From Colius striatus (Eukaryota; Chordata; Aves; Coliiformes; Coliidae): a stretch of DNA of 64,000 nucleotides. Position numbers and translations under genes: made by a program. The DNA is taken from the NCBI RefSeq assembly GCF_028858725.1, contig NC_084760.1:54771367-54835366 (forward strand), read 5' to 3'. Each line of letters opens with the position of its first letter. The first letter of the stretch is position 1. The notes beneath the pieces were generated by a model that searched no databases, was not told where the DNA came from, and saw only the letters and a list, made by a program, of their open reading frames with translations. This document shows, one piece after another, positions 55,080 to 64,000 of this stretch.

Positions 55080-55215
55080 ATTTTGAAAACTCTCCTTATT
55101 TATTTTACAGTATGTATATTTACAGTCTGACTTCTTTTAGGTGAGATTAATAGATCAATAAATCATCCTTTTAAAGGATGCAACCAAAACTGAAAAAAGT
55201 GCTTGCTTGCTTCTT
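55080..55215 (-). other. TBC1D32: TBC1D32 3' untranslated region (predicted)
   Basis: This is the sequence after the TAG stop down to the likely cleavage site about 20 nt past the AATAAA signal. It is AT-rich with no further open frame of note. The 3' end is inferred: other minus-strand AATAAA motifs occur downstream near 54700 and could serve longer transcripts. Confidence 0.55.
55099..55104 (-). terminator. TBC1D32: Polyadenylation signal AATAAA of TBC1D32
   Basis: A canonical AATAAA hexamer on the minus strand, in the context AAAATAAATAAGG, about 110 nt after the stop codon. It is the first good poly(A) signal after the stop. Confidence 0.6.
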
Positions 55216-55335
55216 CTATGTGTTCTGCACTCTTATGCTCCTCATGTCTTTCAGCAGCATTGGTCTATAGATCGCCTCCAGGCTTTCCATGTATTCCAAA
55301 TAATCACTCACTCGAAATCCATAGAGTGGTTCTTC
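55216..55335 (-). CDS. TBC1D32: TBC1D32 (BROMI) terminal coding exon with stop codon
   Basis: This is the last coding exon, 39 codons plus TAG. The acceptor TTTTCTCTGTGTATTTGTGCAG is strong. It encodes [20 protein letters not shown], then [11 protein letters not shown], and ends RVQNT. The frame is phase 0 and continues directly from VFLK of the preceding exon. The segment after the TBC domain is charged and probably helical. The six exons together give 249 codons, the C-terminal fifth of a protein that is about 1,250 residues in mammals. The naming as TBC1D32 rests on recall of the vertebrate C-terminus; another BROMI-like TBC protein is the only alternative I would consider. Confidence 0.92.
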   Translation of the reverse strand, partial: EEPLYGFRVSDYLEYMESLEAIYRPMLLKDMRSIRVQNT

Positions 55336-58077
55336 CTGCACAAATACACAGAGAAAACATTTATTAGCTAGGAAAAAAAGATACGCAATTCAAATTTAAT
55401 AAATTCCAGCCTTCTAAAGATAGCTCTTTTAGTTCTGTTTGTCACAGTCGGGGAGTTTAAAATACACACACTTTGTTACATTTCATGTAGAAATACAGAA
55501 TTGGTAGTATCTGCTTCCTGACAGTTCTTTCTAATTAAGTCTTGGTAACAGTTTTCTTCAGTGGGTACTGTTCATCTCCTTTTTGAAGGACATCATATAA
55601 TTATTTTTAAGGAAAACAAAGTAAGCTTTAAGAAGGCAAAGCCAGCTCCTAAAATATACTTTTAAAACATTTCTATACCAGCACATACCATGATATAAGT
55701 TTGTTAATGTGGCTTTTATATCTAACTAGATTTTCAATAAAAATATAGATACTTATTTTTAAAATAAATTATAAAGTAAGATGTTTATGAAGTGCTTAAA
55801 TACAAAACAAATAGACACCTCTGCGTCACCACAAATGATTCATTCTTACTAATTCCAAAACACAGAACTTGTCCTCAGGAAAAACAAATGAGCAGGTCAT
55901 GTTCCTTCTCATGGCTACTACATCAGAGGGAGGAAACGACACAGAATGTAGGACCCCAAAGAATAGTCTAGTTAAAATGGGTGAATTTGTTGCTACTTTG
56001 AACTGGAACAACCTGTGTGTCCACTGTCTACTATGCAGTATTATGGTTGTTGGTAGCATGTGCTGCAAAAATGGAGCCAGACAGTCCTTGGGGACACATG
56101 TTGTATCTGCTGGTGTATTGACTATGCATCTCTGCTAAGTAGAATTCTCCTGTGAGCATCTACTCAGGCTTGGAAGGCTGCACTTTGGCATCTGAATAAG
56201 AATTTTAGATGGCCTCTGTATTTCTTCTCTCCTACTCACAAGGGAAAGTAAAGGCATGATTTTTAACTTCTAAGCTGCTAGTCATACACTGTGTTGACTA
56301 CAAGTGGAAAAGGATATTGACTCCAACAGAGAAATGCAGTAGATATCTCATTCTTTCTCTCTTTTACTGTTAAAATTGTCAGATTCTATATTGATTATTA
56401 AAGCATAGGCCAGCAACTTAGTTGTCAGTAACATGGCTCATGTTCATAGAAAATGAAGTGAAGAGTAGCAAAATTACTCCTAGAAGAGAAAGACATACTG
56501 GCCTGTGTGCAATTACAAGTCATAAACCATGAAGCCCCAGTTCCTCTACTTTATTCAAATTAAATCAATGAAACCAAGATACTCAAAGAGCTTTACTGAG
56601 TAAACACTATTATGTAAACAGTTACACTTCTCCATGCACGTGTAGATATAAAACTACACATCTTCAATCCACAAAAAGATTAATAAAAGTCCAAACAATA
56701 AATTTAATATTCAGTTAATCACTCATCTCAGCCACCAGAAAGAATCAGAAAAAGGGAAAAAATATTCACAGATGATTTGTTACTTTTAGTTTCTGGAAAT
56801 GTAAATTGTGGAGTAACAGCAGATGATCCCTTTGATAAGTGGTCATCTAGATTTTATCACTACAAGGACACATTGAAAGGGTGATTGTTGTACTTGTTTT
56901 AAGTGCTAGGCATAATAAATGTCATCTGAATTGAAAGCAAAGTTGTCTCCAACTTCTTTTTTTCATGTGTAAATGAAAGTATATTTATAATTTAAGAAAA
57001 TTTTTAATTTAATAGCTACTTGGAACTGCTTATTAGACAATAGCAACAAAAGCCTATTGCTGTCAAGTCATCAACTTTTCATTACAGATATAGAGCATGT
57101 TAAAAGCTTAAAACCAGAAAGTACTATTAGATCTTGGAAGGACAATAAGCAACAGGACTTGTTCGTAGAGCAAATGACCACTGCTAGTATAAACTTTAAG
57201 ATGTGAAATTACATTAAAAAAAAGGTAAAATGAATTCTCAAAGGTAGCTGTGTTGAGTTTTTTCTTTAACTTGGATTATGTTCTCAGAACAATTTATACC
57301 TCCACTTTTAAGAGAATTGTTCCACTACAGTAATCCAAATTTCTGAATGTTGTGCTGAGAAATAGGCTAAAACTTGAAAATGAATTTAGTTATTTCAATA
57401 AAAAGGCATAAGACTAACACTTTTGTAAGTATTAAATCCAAGTAACATCACATCAAGCCCATAATGTAGCTGAAATTGAATGGATAATAAATACAATGAC
57501 AAAATAATGTTTTGACAGAATAATTTTAACTGAGAGAAAAAAAAAAGACCAGAGAAAAAAGTAAAAATGGCTCTGTGAAGTAGAGTGAACCATTTATTAT
57601 CTATTTATGACTGCATCCATAGCCAAGCAGTACCCTGTAAAAAGAATCCAATAAACAAATGTAATTTATAATACAGTAAATAATATGAAATTGTGAGGTT
57701 GGTTGGATAGTGACTGGCATCTGCTAAAAATAATAGCTCATTGAGCTTTATGTCATGTCTCTTTAAGCTTCGGTAGAAGACCACTGTGTAAACTCACCCT
57801 TTTGGAGAACATCTAGATTATTGAGACAGGAATCACACCGAGCGCACTGAATCAAATGCACTCATGACTTAATGTGGCTATTTGCTTAGGAAAGCTGTTC
57901 TCCAGAAAATACTATTCCACTATTTTCTGCTAGGAAGTAAATAAAATTAAATCATTTTTTCACTCACTTAAAATCAATAACTGAAATTCAGTAAGGGCTT
58001 CAGATTAACATACACATTCAGTATTGAGCACTTTGCTTCCCTTCAGCCACTGAACAATGAAAAAAAGAAACCCTTAC
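55336..58077 (-). other. TBC1D32: TBC1D32 last intron
   Basis: An intron of about 2.7 kb between GTAAGG at 58077 and TGCAG at 55336. It is AT-rich unique sequence with short A runs. I see no transposon and no further exon in it. Short open frames around 55830-56140 lie on both strands and look like chance. Confidence 0.7.
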
Positions 58078-58266
58078 TTTAAGGAAAACCTGGAGATCTT
58101 GGGCTTCAGTGTGCTTCAGGATATCTTGCTGAAGGTGTCTGAACACAGAAATACACAAATATATTTGATAATCGGGACCGAGGAAAATACACAGAGCAAT
58201 GTAGTGACAGATCTCACTCCAGTCCATGTAATTCCAGAAACACTGAGTTATCCACAGCAGACAAAT
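58078..58266 (-). CDS. TBC1D32: TBC1D32 (BROMI) internal coding exon, C-terminal half of the TBC domain
   Basis: This 63-codon exon has phase 0 at both ends, acceptor TTTCATTCTCATCTAG and donor AAA then GTAAGG. It encodes [39 protein letters not shown] and [18 protein letters not shown]. The W-x(4)-F-x-x-Y-x-D-W stretch followed by paired hydrophobic helices is typical of the end of a TBC domain. I do not see the catalytic IxxDxxR or YxQ finger motifs in the visible part, in keeping with BROMI being regarded as lacking normal Rab-GAP catalytic residues. A chance frame running the other way across the same bases is not coding. Confidence 0.92.
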
Positions 58267-60060
58267 CTAGATGAGAATGAAATAATGTATAATTAATGTA
58301 GACATAACTGATCAGCTTTATATCATAACTTTTCTATATCACAGGTTCTTTTTCCTATAACATTATCTATGAAAATAAAAGAGAGAAAGTGCAAAAGAAG
58401 CCAAGAAACACCATTTCTTAAATCACTGCTTCTGAACAGGCTTCCAGTGAGTTCTGCTAAAAGCAACACCCTGCATCTGTGCACCTCACTTATCTGAGAA
58501 TATTCTGTAAGCTCCTGAGGTTGAGACATAAATCTGAAAGTCCAATGAATGCAAAGATGATTATTTTAAAAGAATTTTTAAAAATATTTCACCTAAAGAG
58601 TGCGGAGGGTGATTAAGGTGCATTAAATGTGGACTTTTCTTTAAAGTCCTTTACTTTATAAATGAATGTTACGCTCTTCTCTAAGACATCTTTTTATTTA
58701 ACGAAGTAGTTATGGAACACACATAGTGACTCCTTTTTGCAGTTCTAAATCACAATGTATTAAGATGTGTACAGCACATTTTGTTCAGTTCTAGATCACT
58801 AATCTTCTGCTAATCAGTCCTTAAAGTGTTTAAATACATGCAGCAGCAGAAGTACCAAGCTTCTAATTAGATGACAGCAGCCATACTCCGGCATTAAATC
58901 TGTTTCCAGGTATTTATTGATGCACACAAGCACTTAAATACATCACAATTGTTTTCACAGTTCAGGGTTTGTTTTTAATCCTGCAGGAGAACTGCAAAAT
59001 CACACAGAAGATTCAGTGGCATTTCAGTAACACTGTAAATTTAAAAAAAATAAAATCCCCAAACAAAAACCCTTGTCAGCAGTTTAGAAGAATAACTAGT
59101 CTATTACAAATTGAGTGCAAACAATATAAAAACCATAGAGTATAACTTACACAAGAATAGTCAAGGAAGAAGTGATCATCTCTGTGTCGTTTTCCATCCC
59201 AAAATCGGAACCTTATTATAAGCGTCTCATTCCTATCCTGAGATAAAGTCCCTCATTCATCAACCTCCTCCCCTTAAAGACCAAATCCTGAACTATCTTA
59301 AGCAATATCTGCACCACACTGGCATCTTCCACCATTAAGAAATCTCTCAAGTGGCAAATCTTGTGGCAAAAAGGAATTCCAAAGGCATAAGATGAAAATG
59401 ATTTGTCTGGCCTTGGAACAGCAGTAAGCTGGTGAGAGGGCCTTTGCACTGGCAATCTAATTCATTACTGCATGAAGCTCTTTACGCCTCATCATGACTG
59501 TAGTCTTCACAAGTAATGCTCCTTCTATAGCACCCCATAGTACCAAAGAATTGTACTAAGTCAAATGAAAGCTAATATTATGCATAAATATTCTTATATT
59601 CTTCTTCAGTAACATCTCTTTAATACAAAAGAACTGTGTGTTACCAGATGCAACAGTTATGGTAGCCCAGATGGAATTAATTTTGCTCTAATATTATCTG
59701 AAACGCTGTCCAAAATGACTCATTTCCCTGCTATGGAAAATGTAGGAAATTTCAAGTAATAAGACTTTTATTTTTAATTTTAAATCTGAAGGTTTAGGTT
59801 GTATTATCTTTATCAACTTTTCTGCATCAAGATGTAATGGAAGGTCATCAACACACTATCATTATTCTACCAAAGTCAGTTGCTTTTTTTCTTCAGATGC
59901 TCTAAGTCACTGTGCATTCAATATTACCTCCTATCACCAGTTTCGTAAGCACCATAAAATATGCTGTATAGGAAAACCACAGTAGTTCCTGAACATCCCT
60001 GATTCTGTAGATTTAAGTTAAAAAAAAATGATGATACTTTGATATGCTTTCCTCAGTTAC
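58267..60060 (-). other. TBC1D32: TBC1D32 intron
   Basis: A 1.8-kb intron between phase-0 exons. It contains a 79-codon minus-strand open frame at 59216-59455 with no splice logic or family resemblance that I can recognise. No repeat is evident. Confidence 0.65.
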
Positions 60061-60201
60061 CTGGGACGGAGTGAAACCAGACATGTGGAAGGCTGAAAAG
60101 ACAAGTGGCAACTCAGCTTTCAGCAACATTTCAATGTGGTGAGCACTGCAAAAATAGATGGGATGGATGCCAGATTCCACTGTGGTAACAGGCAGTTGCA
60201 T
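60061..60201 (-). CDS. TBC1D32: TBC1D32 (BROMI) internal coding exon, TBC domain
   Basis: This is a 47-codon exon in phase 0 at both ends. The acceptor is ATTGTTAATCAG and the donor is CAG then GTAACT. The product contains [20 protein letters not shown] and ends SGFTPSQ. This matches the region of TBC domains where a conserved leucine/proline helix precedes the S-G-[FL]-x-P-S turn. The ATG at its first codon is an internal methionine, not a start, because the exon joins in frame to the one at 62157-62003. TBC1D32 acts in cilia and Hedgehog signalling and is known to work with the kinase CDK20 (CCRK); that is family knowledge, not visible here. Confidence 0.9.
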
Positions 60202-62002
60202 CTGATTAACAATAAAAACAACAACATTAACAACAGTAAAACAGAGGAAAAGGATTATAGACTACAAAAATGTGTTATTTTAAAATACCTCAGTGAATAT
60301 AATGTATAAAGATATCCACATTTAGTTGTAAGACGTGTCATCCCAGTTATTTTAAAGACAGGAAACAGAATAAATAAAATGCTGTAATACCATCAGGATA
60401 AACATGTAGATAAATTAAGGAAAATTAAAAGTCAGAAACTAATAATAAATAATTCCTGGCTATTAATTAATGATAGTATTGATTTTTATAGCTACTAATT
60501 AATTAATTATTAATTAAATACATCCTGGCTATTCTATTGCATTAACAATCTAGTTCTTTATTGCATGTACAGTTTAATTGTCAAAGCAGAGATGGGAAAA
60601 TTGGGCTTTTTTAAAACAAAAGAACAGGAGGAAAAAAGTCTACTTTCAATTCTTTTCTTCCTCATTTACTGGTGGATAGAGTGAACCTTCAATATTTGAA
60701 GTTGTTTTCTGAATGCATGTTTCTTTGCAGTATGTGTGGCTGCTATGAGTGAAATTCTTTTTTGTGCAGCAATTGGAACAGAGGTTTTATCAGTACTGGA
60801 AACTCTGAATGTCAGTGTCTGGTTTCCACGTAATGAATCTTTGGCTTCATGCTGAAAGGTCAAAGTACATTTTTTGGAATTTTCCTCTTTACTGAGGTAG
60901 GCAGCATCACAGTCCAATGGCTGGATAATTCCTCATTCATATTCTGACATTTTACTGTAGTTTACATTGAAGTAGTTATGCAAATAGGTCAATTACTGAA
61001 TTTTCTCTTTGTGTTTTCAAGATATATTATCATACATCTTGAATAAATAAATCATTTAGGTATTGAGAATGAATGTTAGCCCTGAAGCAACCTGCCTGCA
61101 ATGCTGCTGAATATGACACTGAAGTGTTCAGCACAGATGGTGTTCAGCACAACCATACTCACACAATGGAGCAAAATGTCACTGTACTGGAACAACCCCA
61201 GGGCTGGACTCAATGCTCTGAGTGACTAATATGGTCACTTCTGGTGACTGAGTTATATTAATACAGAAGCTTGTATGCAGAAAGAGGTACAGAATCTAAA
61301 TCATGCTTCTTGTATCTCAGAGTTCTCTAGTAAAGGCTACAGTTGTTTTATGGTTTACGTTCAAAACATTAAAGGCAACGTGACAATGTGTAAAGTCAAA
61401 CCTGAAGGATTTCACTTTTAAAATAGATGGAGTCACCCTAATGGACTAGATGATCTCTAAAGCTCCCTTCCAACCCCTACCATTCTATGATTTTATGATT
61501 CTATGGAAATGATGTTTCCTATACTACAAACTTGATCCAAAATACTAATAATTTAAAACAGTCAAGCATTCGGTATTTGGGCAGTAATAATGCTTAACAT
61601 TTACTAAATATGTTTTAGTGTATTTGGTACATTTTCAAACTGAGAATTTCACTAAAAAAACTGAAACACTGTACTAATTGAAAAAATGTTATTCAATAAT
61701 ATCACAGCCTTCACACATAATTTAATGTAACTAATGAAGTTTATTTTACTGACAGCTCTAAAACTCAATAACATTGCCTTTGCTATCAGTCCAATTGCTA
61801 TTTCACTACTTTTAAACAACCCTTTGAGCAAATGTCAAATCTATTTTTTCTAAAGGAATTTTTCAGGGTCATGTATTCAGTCAGAGGGCTTCAATGAAAA
61901 CTTAATGTATTAAAAACCACTCAAACCTAAGGAAGTTGTTAAAATCTCCTTCAGAATCTCTCAAAGTCTCCTTTCAGAAAGAAAGAGCTTTTAAATTCTC
62001 AC
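60202..62002 (-). other. TBC1D32: TBC1D32 intron with a short CR1 tail and an AT-rich repeat patch
   Basis: A 1.8-kb intron. It includes the CR1 3' tail at 61439-61505, and an AT-rich patch of TAAT repeats at 60490-60520 lying between two copies of TCCTGGCTATT. An 83-codon minus-strand open frame at 60666-60917 was considered and rejected as an exon because its phases do not fit. Confidence 0.6.
61439..61505 (+). mobile_element. CR1 LINE 3' tail fragment
   Basis: About 67 bp matching the extreme CR1 3' end: TGGACTAGATGATCTCTAAAG, then CCTTCCAACCCCTACC and two diverged ATTCTATG octamers. It lies inside a TBC1D32 intron in antisense. Confidence 0.9.
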
Positions 62003-62157
62003 AGATAAATGCAGTCTTGGTAGCCAAAGGAACGCCGAAACCAGAAGACGTGAAAATCGCTGAAGAAATGTCAGTGTCCTCTCTCCTTCCCCTGACATTA
62101 TGAGGAACATAGAAGAGGCAAACCAGTCATAGCCAGCACAGGGCTCCCGCAAGCAGC
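62003..62157 (-). CDS. TBC1D32: TBC1D32 (BROMI) internal coding exon, first recognisable part of the TBC domain
   Basis: This 155-nt exon starts after TTCTCACACAG and ends at TCT with donor GTGAGA. Two bases complete a cysteine codon, then 51 codons follow. Readable motifs are [25 protein letters not shown] and [10 protein letters not shown], hydrophobic and aromatic segments of the kind found in TBC (Rab-GAP-like) helical domains. In the gene frame there are stops (TAA, TGA) immediately upstream of the acceptor, so the exon cannot start earlier. It ends in phase 0, as the next exon requires. The intron just upstream is unusually GC- and CpG-rich and happens to be open in another frame. Confidence 0.85.
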
Positions 62158-63427
62158 CTGTGTGAGAAGGTTAAGGAACTCAGCAGAACTCTCCTCCTCA
62201 CTGCCCTGCAGGAACTGCAGCCCTCGTCCTCCCCAGGCCCATCCACACAGAGGTAAGAGCTGCTTTGTGAGAGATGGGATAAGGAAGATAGAGCTGCACA
62301 GAAGGCAGCTTCTCGGGGCATGGCTGCCTCTCAGATTGAATCAAGAGAAATCATTTAAGCTATTGTCCCTATACACCAAGTCAAGCCCAATCAACAAACG
62401 TATACAAAAAGTAAGTAAATGCAAAAGGCCCCATACAAAAATAAGTGTGCTTAATATGCAAGAAATGAGAATTGTGGAAAACAGGAGTCAAGAATATGGG
62501 GAAAAAAACTACAAAGTTAAAAAAAAAAAGCTTTAAAAAAAGATATTTAGCATATTTTGACTAAAATACCAGAAGTGTATTTTAATAGGGATAAGCAAGT
62601 CTAATATCTGAAGAATATAGCAAAGTACAGGCTGGAGATTGACCTGCTGGAGAGCAGCTCTGCAGAAACAGACCTGGAAGTCCTGGTTGACAATAAACTA
62701 TGAGCCAGCAATGTGCCCTCATGGCCAAGAAGGCCAATGGCATCCTGGGATGCATCAAGAAGAGTGTAGCCAGCAGGTCAAGGGTGGTTCTGCTCCCCTC
62801 TACTCTGCCCTGGTGAGGTCTCATTTGGAGTCCTGTGTCCAGGGACAGAGATCTTCTGGGGAGAATCCAGTGCAGCTCCACCAAGATGATCAGGGGACTG
62901 GAGCATCTTCGTTATGAAGAAAGACTGCGGGAACTGGGACTGTTCAGCCTTGAGGAGACTGAGGGGGAATCTCATTAATTACTTACAAGTATTTAAAAGG
63001 TGTATGTAAAGAGGACGGGGTGGCACTTTTCTCTATTGTATCTAGTAACAGGACAAGGGGTAATGAGAAGAAGCTGGAAAATAAAAAGTTCCATTTCAAC
63101 ATAAGAAAAAAATATTTCACTGTGAGGGTGATGGGGCCCTGGCACAGGCTGCCCAGGGAGGGTGTGGAGTCTCCTTCCTTGGAGGTCTTCAAGACCTGCC
63201 TGGACGCGTTCCTGTGTAATCTGATCTAGGTGGGCCTGCTTCAGCAGAGGGGTTGGACTCTAAAGGTCCCTTCCAACCCCTACCATTCTATGATTCGATG
63301 ATAGGGCTATTTGGTTTATTTTTTACAAAAAGTTTCACAGCAGATCTAAGAGTCAGAAGTCAAAACACTGAGTTCAAATTCCATAGGTATTTTATGCACT
63401 ATAATTTATGCCTTCAAGAAAGGATAC
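62158..63427 (-). other. TBC1D32: TBC1D32 intron holding an antisense CR1 insertion
   Basis: A 1.27-kb intron, more than half of it occupied by the CR1 copy at 62624-63302, which lies on the opposite strand to the gene. The part next to the exon (62160-62340) is GC- and CpG-rich compared with the surroundings. Confidence 0.65.
62624..63302 (+). mobile_element. CR1 LINE, 5'-truncated, 3' end of ORF2 plus 3' UTR
   Basis: About 680 bp of CR1 in the plus orientation. It starts within the coding sequence for the reverse-transcriptase C-terminal region (GCTGGAGATTGACC and CAATGTGCCC landmarks), passes AAGATGATCAGGGGACTGGA and the AGGAGACTGAGGGG block, and ends with CCTACCATTCTATGATTCGATG. The frame is broken by frameshifts and stops, for example a missing base block around 62847 and stops near 62700. 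It lies antisense within a TBC1D32 intron. 5' truncation is the normal result of target-primed reverse transcription. Confidence 0.95.
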
Positions 63428-63543
63428 AAAGTGAGGATTCCACAGTCCTTTGCTGTTGTTTCAGAAATTTCTCACAACTCATTAGCACAACACGCAGCCC
63501 ATTTTCAGCATCTTCTTTTAGCAAGTTTAGATATTTTCCGTAT
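63428..63543 (-). CDS. TBC1D32: TBC1D32 (BROMI) internal coding exon, region before the TBC domain
   Basis: The exon opens after an acceptor TTTTTGTACTAG and reads through 38 codons, including [15 protein letters not shown] and CEKFLKQQQ, a charged helical stretch that looks clearly protein-coding. The first base completes an arginine codon begun in the 29-nt exon. The last base (T) joins GC of the next exon to give cysteine. The donor is weak (CTTT then GTATCC); the frame reaches a stop about 12 nt further on, so the exon cannot extend much. I chose this donor because it gives the phase required by the exon at 62157. I assign it to TBC1D32 from its position upstream of the TBC exons and from recalled similarity to BROMI; I could not align it. 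Confidence 0.78.
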
Positions 63544-63750
63544 CTAGTACAAAAAGTTAAAATCTAAACTGTTTAAAGGTAAATAATTTTTTTAATTCCT
63601 ATATAATAGGAGTGAGAAAGATAAGCTGTCATAGTGTTGTTCATCACAGACACTATATGTTGTAGACATAAACGACTTAATAAAATCTATTATGCTTTAG
63701 CTAGTAAGGACACACACCAAATATCGCTACTCACAGTTACAGCTCCTCAC

Positions 63751-63779
63751 CTACATTCCTTTTCATTCAGTTTTAGAGA
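63751..63779 (-). CDS. TBC1D32: TBC1D32 (BROMI) 29-nt coding exon, first exon of the gene in this window
   Basis: This is a very short exon on the minus strand. It is bounded by a strong acceptor (pyrimidine-rich TTGGTCTTTCCTATTGCAG just upstream) and a near-consensus donor (TAG then GTGAGG). It encodes nine residues, SLKLNEKEC, and leaves two bases (AG) that pair with the first A of the next exon to make an arginine codon. It has no stop in this frame. At 29 nt it could not be found from open-frame length; the call rests on the two splice sites and on phase agreement with the exon at 63543-63428. Upstream exons lie beyond the window or are not recognisable in 63780-64000. Chance agreement is possible but unlikely given both strong sites. 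Confidence 0.7.
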
Positions 63780-64000
63780 CTGCAATAGGAAAGACCAAGA
63801 ACTCTAATACACGTGACTTGTTTTCTTTACACACATTACCTAGAACTCCACCTTAGGATATTGCATGTGTAATTATTAACAGAATTCAAATATTAATGCT
63901 AAAGATAACAATTTGTGGAAGTACAAACACATTAGCTTTTCCTTCATCACAGCTCCACAAATTACCAGCCAAATAAAATGTTTAAATGGCATATAACTAA
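63780..64000 (-). other. TBC1D32: TBC1D32 intron, incomplete at the window edge
   Basis: AT-rich sequence upstream (gene sense) of the 29-nt exon. I found no convincing further exon before the window ends. Confidence 0.5.

Noticed and set aside
58057..58296. 79-codon plus-strand open frame
   Set aside because: It is the antisense shadow of the TBC1D32 exon at 58266-58078.
60666..60917. 83-codon minus-strand open frame considered as a TBC1D32 exon
   Set aside because: Its possible acceptors give a phase that does not fit the flanking exons, its donor (AAG then GTTCAC) is poor, and the exons at 62157-62003 and 60201-60061 already join in frame.
61139..61260. Minus-strand frame ending at a strong GTGAGT donor near 61157
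   Set aside because: The acceptor phase does not fit the preceding exon, and the product shows no TBC resemblance.
61403..61438. 36-nt in-frame stretch with AG and GT borders between TBC1D32 exons
   Set aside because: The acceptor would lie at the edge of a CR1 fragment with no pyrimidine tract. It is not needed for phase, and the TBC domain reads smoothly without it.
62127..62536. Open frames on both strands over the GC-rich patch next to a TBC1D32 exon
   Set aside because: The minus-strand frame overlaps the real exon in the wrong frame and spans an intron boundary; the plus-strand frame ends in AT-rich low-complexity sequence.
1..64000. Search for CRISPR arrays, operons, phage or plasmid functions, tRNA and rRNA genes
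   Set aside because: The sequence is vertebrate nuclear DNA. I found no regularly spaced repeat array, no tRNA-like folded box A/B pattern and no ribosomal sequence by eye.

Overview
This window looks like AT-rich avian nuclear DNA. The main evidence is at least eleven fragments of the bird-type CR1 LINE, several ending in the diagnostic ATTCTATG octamer tail. It also carries endogenous-retrovirus LTRs of families I recognise from bird genomes, and its only gene is a vertebrate gene split by introns. There is no operon structure, no ribosome-binding-site pattern and no long uninterrupted coding frame. I would guess a neoavian macrochromosome but cannot name the species.

The one gene is on the minus strand at the right end. 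Six exons (63779-63751, 63543-63428, 62157-62003, 60201-60061, 58266-58078 and 55335-55216) join with compatible phases into 249 codons plus a stop, followed by a short 3' UTR with an AATAAA signal near 55100. The product is the C-terminal part of a TBC-domain protein, which I identify as TBC1D32 (broad-minded, BROMI), a ciliary and Hedgehog-pathway protein. The rest of the gene lies beyond position 64000.

Positions 1 to about 55080 form a long stretch downstream of that gene with no convincing gene. It consists of unique AT-rich sequence and transposon relics. The CR1 copies are mostly short and occur on both strands. The retroviral relics are mostly solo LTRs: a 281-bp LTR with a perfect 6-bp target duplication (2172-2452); two opposite-strand copies of one ~600-bp family, each with a near-perfect 5-bp duplication (5704-6298 and 46767-47369); three copies of a longer family with an internal degenerate repeat array (14444-15412, 34824-35879, 43554-44275); a 658-bp LTR sharing only its 3' part with that family (37684-38341); and a ~730-bp LTR (47875-48603). 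The interval 34.8-48.6 kb is the most repeat-rich.

I found no sign of a new biological system. The most useful results are the exon reconstruction of the TBC1D32 3' end, including a 29-nt exon, and the LTR boundary and target-duplication calls. All identifications rest on reading the sequence and on recalled families; no database search was possible.
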